Assembly (NCBI RefSeq): GCF_000350225.1
Contig: NW_005178956.1
Span: 173,023 to 237,022, forward strand
Length of the DNA stretch: 64,000 nt
From: Chondrus crispus
Lineage: Eukaryota; Rhodophyta; Florideophyceae; Gigartinales; Gigartinaceae
Reading direction: 5' to 3'
The notes below the pieces were generated by a model. That model had not been told where the DNA came from, searched no databases, and saw only the letters and a list, made by a program, of their open reading frames with translations. This document shows positions 62,066-64,000 of the stretch, one piece after another (within the stretch, counting starts at the first letter, position 1; each line of letters begins with the position of its first letter). Both the position numbers and the translations under genes were made by a program.

Positions 62066-64000
62066 CTACGCGAGCGCGCTTGTCCGTCCTTGGCGCGTAC
62101 GCCAATATCGGTCGATGAAAGGTTGCGGGAGCCCCTCGGAGGGCTCGTAGGTATCGTCGGAGGCGGCGTACCCGTACCAGCGAACCTTGTACTCGGTGCC
62201 GCCGCGGGTCATACGGTGTCCCACGATGCGGTCAACGACGTATTCCGCGCGGGGCGTTGTAGTTTGCGCGTCCGATGCGGATGGAATGGCCGAGGCGACA
62301 GTGTCCCCCGGCCCGCGTGGCATTTTTGTGACGCGGTCGATGCTCACGCGGTTCTCCACACCGTCCTGCTCGATGAGGACCGTGGTGTCCGTAGCGGAGC
62401 GCACACGAAACGGACCCTCTGTCTTTGGTAGAAGTTTGACAGAGAGCTCGTCCGTTCCGGTCGTACCTTGTGCACGCGTGCGTCGCTCGACGCTAGTCAA
62501 CGGGCGGGGCGGGCGATCAACGTAGACAAAATCGCCCGCCACAACGACCGGACGGAAGCGGACCTTCTTGTCAAAATCGTCCTTGTACCGCTTTTGCGAT
62601 GCGGATAATTTCGTCCGAGCGCGGTCGAGAGCGTCGCGAAGCTTGCGCAGCGTGGCGCGCTTGTACTGCACCGGGGTCCGCGGGTCCTCTCGATGGGTCC
62701 CCGCGTCCTGCGGCACAGTACCGGGGAGAATCAAACCGGACGGTGGCCGCGTTAACACCAGGTCGAACGGAGTCGTCTCCGTCGACCGGTGGACCTGCGT
62801 ATTGTACGCGAAGGTCAGCGGTTGCAAGTAGTCGTCCCAATCGCGCTGGTGCTCCTCCACGTAGTGCCGGAGGCGTTGCACCAGCGTGCGATTGAACCGT
62901 TCGGTCTGCCCATTCGACTGGGGGTGGTAGGCTGTCGTGAGATAATGCCGCACCCCCAGGAGGGCGCATACCGCGTCGAAGAATTTCGCAGCGAACTGGG
63001 GGCCATTGTCGGTTAGTACGTAGCGCGGCGCTCCGTAAACGTAGACCCAGTTGTCTAAAAACGCGTTTGCGACGACCGAAGCGGTTGTGGTCCGGAGCGG
63101 GATACTGCGCGTTAGCTTGGAGAACCGGTCGGTAATTACCAACACGTGTTGGTTTCCGTGCGCGGTCTTGGGTAGGGGCCCCAGGAGGTCCATCGCGACA
63201 AACTGCAAGGGGCCCGCCGCTGGGAACAGCTTGAGATCCTTTTGGTTCTTGACAAGCGTCCCGCGGGTAGCAGCGCACGACGTGCAATTCCGTACGGTCG
63301 AAAACGCGTCGCTGGCCATGTGTGGCCAGTAGTACTCCCTGCGAAGGGTGTAGTACATACGCGTCGCTCCCGGGTGACCTGCCAACCTCGGATGGTGTGC
63401 CAGGTACAGTACCCGGGGGCGCAACCGAGTCGGTACCACGCGCTGCAGGGTCCCGTCCAGCGGGGACGTCCTCACGAGAAATCCGTAGCGGTCGATGTCG
63501 AACTTCGAGTTCGGCGTCCCGACGGTTTCCGCGGCGAAGCGACAGAAGGCGTCCTCAGCTTGTTCGCGTAAAAATTCCTCAACCGAGATGGACGCAGCGT
63601 CGCGTTCCTCGGGAGTTATCGCGAGCGTGTGACAACCGTCCGGGCGGTCTTGCGGCGGGTCCCAGTGCACATTGTCCAGGAGGGCCTCGCTGCCCTCTTC
63701 GTACTGGACCGCGAAGCACGGGACCTCATCATCGACCGGTTCGGTGTCTCCTCCATCGGTACGTAAGCGCGATACGCCGTCCGCGAGTTGGTGCTTGACG
63801 CCTGGGCGGTACTGTACCTCGTAGTCGTACTCCGCCAAGCGCAGGCGCCAGCGAGCGAGCCGACCGGAACTGTCCGCTAAATTGAGGACCCAGCGTAGGG
63901 CCTCGTGATCTGTGCGAAGGTTGAACGCGCTTCCGTATAGGTACGGCCGTAGGGTGAGGATGCTCCACACTACGGCCAAGCATTCCTTTTCGGTAGTCGT
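62066..64000 (-). CDS. G4 RNase H (end), integrase and chromodomain, partial
   Basis: Open from the window edge to the stop at 62066. RNase H end: TEKECLAVVWSILTLRPYLY, R-T-D-H-E-A-L-RW. Integrase zinc domain: H-HPRLAGH-PGATRMYYTLRR, NCTSCAATRG. Catalytic core: FVAMDLLGPLP, VLTDNGPQFAAKFF, NGQTERFNRTL (D, D, E all present). The C-terminal domain has PKTEGPFRVRSATDTTVLIE and, at the end, a chromodomain AEYVVDRIVGHRMTRGGTEY...RWYGYAASDDTYEP (about 62250-62110). No break seen; this is the least decayed pol in the window and the element may be young. Confidence 0.9.
   Translation of the reverse strand, partial: TTTEKECLAVVWSILTLRPYLYGSAFNLRTDHEALRWVLNLADSSGRLARWRLRLAEYDYEVQYRPGVKHQLADGVSRLRTDGGDTEPVDDEVPCFAVQYEEGSEALLDNVHWDPPQDRPDGCHTLAITPEERDAASISVEEFLREQAEDAFCRFAAETVGTPNSKFDIDRYGFLVRTSPLDGTLQRVVPTRLRPRVLYLAHHPRLAGHPGATRMYYTLRREYYWPHMASDAFSTVRNCTSCAATRGTLVKNQKDLKLFPAAGPLQFVAMDLLGPLPKTAHGNQHVLVITDRFSKLTRSIPLRTTTASVVANAFLDNWVYVYGAPRYVLTDNGPQFAAKFFDAVCALLGVRHYLTTAYHPQSNGQTERFNRTLVQRLRHYVEEHQRDWDDYLQPLTFAYNTQVHRSTETTPFDLVLTRPPSGLILPGTVPQDAGTHREDPRTPVQYKRATLRKLRDALDRARTKLSASQKRYKDDFDKKVRFRPVVVAGDFVYVDRPPRPLTSVERRTRAQGTTGTDELSVKLLPKTEGPFRVRSATDTTVLIEQDGVENRVSIDRVTKMPRGPGDTVASAIPSASDAQTTTPRAEYVVDRIVGHRMTRGGTEYKVRWYGYAASDDTYEPSEGLPQPFIDRYWRTRQGRTSALA

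Larger units (their letters stand above)
58636..64000 (-). mobile_element. Ty3/Gypsy retrotransposon G4, 3' half, minus strand
   Basis: From high to low coordinates: RNase H end, integrase and chromodomain (64000-62066), an ORF in the opposite direction (59398-61889), a polypurine tract (59307-59320 on the plus strand as GACCTCCCCCCTTA) and the 3' LTR (58636-59306). The GC content and protein sequence differ clearly from G1-G3, so this is a separate family. The 5' half lies right of the window. Confidence 0.88.

Overview
This is eukaryotic nuclear DNA, about half GC, made mostly of nested and decaying transposable elements with a few host genes and gene fragments between them. Several lines point to a eukaryote: chromodomain Ty3/Gypsy and Ty1/Copia retrotransposons; piggyBac-, pogo- and PIF/Harbinger-type DNA transposons; and fragments of an FG nucleoporin, a MAP-kinase-like kinase, a Na,K-ATPase-type pump and a PPPDE (DESI) isopeptidase. 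The mixture (a Na,K-type pump in an alga-like genome, Copia priming from an internal initiator-Met tRNA site, Ser/Thr/Pro-rich secreted proteins) would suit a multicellular red alga. That is a low-confidence guess, not something the sequence proves.

Layout. 1-5083: a minus-strand Gypsy element (G1) with its 5' LTR at 4121-5083. 5084-10.8 kb: an older plus-strand Gypsy (G2) that G1 interrupted. 10.8-11.8 kb: a region packed with GGGYGAC heptamers. 11.9-13.7 kb: the first copy of a 1.8-kb duplicated block holding a PPPDE gene and a flavin-reductase-like exon. 14.2-19.6 kb: a complete but broken Copia (C1) with both LTRs and a solo LTR (16834-17491) inside pol. 19.6-21.0 kb: broken Na,K-ATPase and nucleoporin fragments. 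21.0-24.0 kb: a broken DUF7869-type transposase-like gene (minus). 24595-25692: a solo LTR of the G1/G3 family. 26.3-29.3 kb: an unusual gene pair, or single frameshifted gene, combining a ParB-like domain, a beta-order DNA methyltransferase and a transposon-type C-terminal domain. 29.6-30.7 kb: a small interrupted ORF and a truncated MAP-kinase-like gene.

31.2-44.4 kb: a 5'-truncated Gypsy (G3) with a long 3' region. That region carries an antisense ORF split by a second copy of the solo LTR; the 3' LTR is itself split by a 602-bp solo LTR. 44.4-49.6 kb: a second Copia (C2, minus), split by a 3.7-kb piggyBac element whose transposase gene is in turn split by a 933-bp pogo/Tigger element. 49.9-50.8 kb: an intact secreted Ser/Thr/Pro-repeat protein, the cleanest host gene here. 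51-52.5 kb: local duplications and a 25-bp perfect foldback. 53.4-55.2 kb: second copy of the PPPDE block. 55.6-56.8 kb: a 1.24-kb TIR element with 3-bp target duplication. 58.3-58.6 kb: an orphan Gypsy fragment. 58.6 kb to the end: the 3' part of another Gypsy (G4, minus), which also carries an antisense ORF next to its 3' LTR.

The most promising unusual systems are: (1) the ParB/DNA-methyltransferase gene; (2) antisense ORFs next to the 3' LTR in two different Gypsy elements, whose products seem to share a core motif; (3) a piggyBac element flanked by CTAG instead of TTAA. Insertion boundaries, target duplications and reading frames across the nested insertions were read directly from the sequence. 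Family names rest on motif recognition only.
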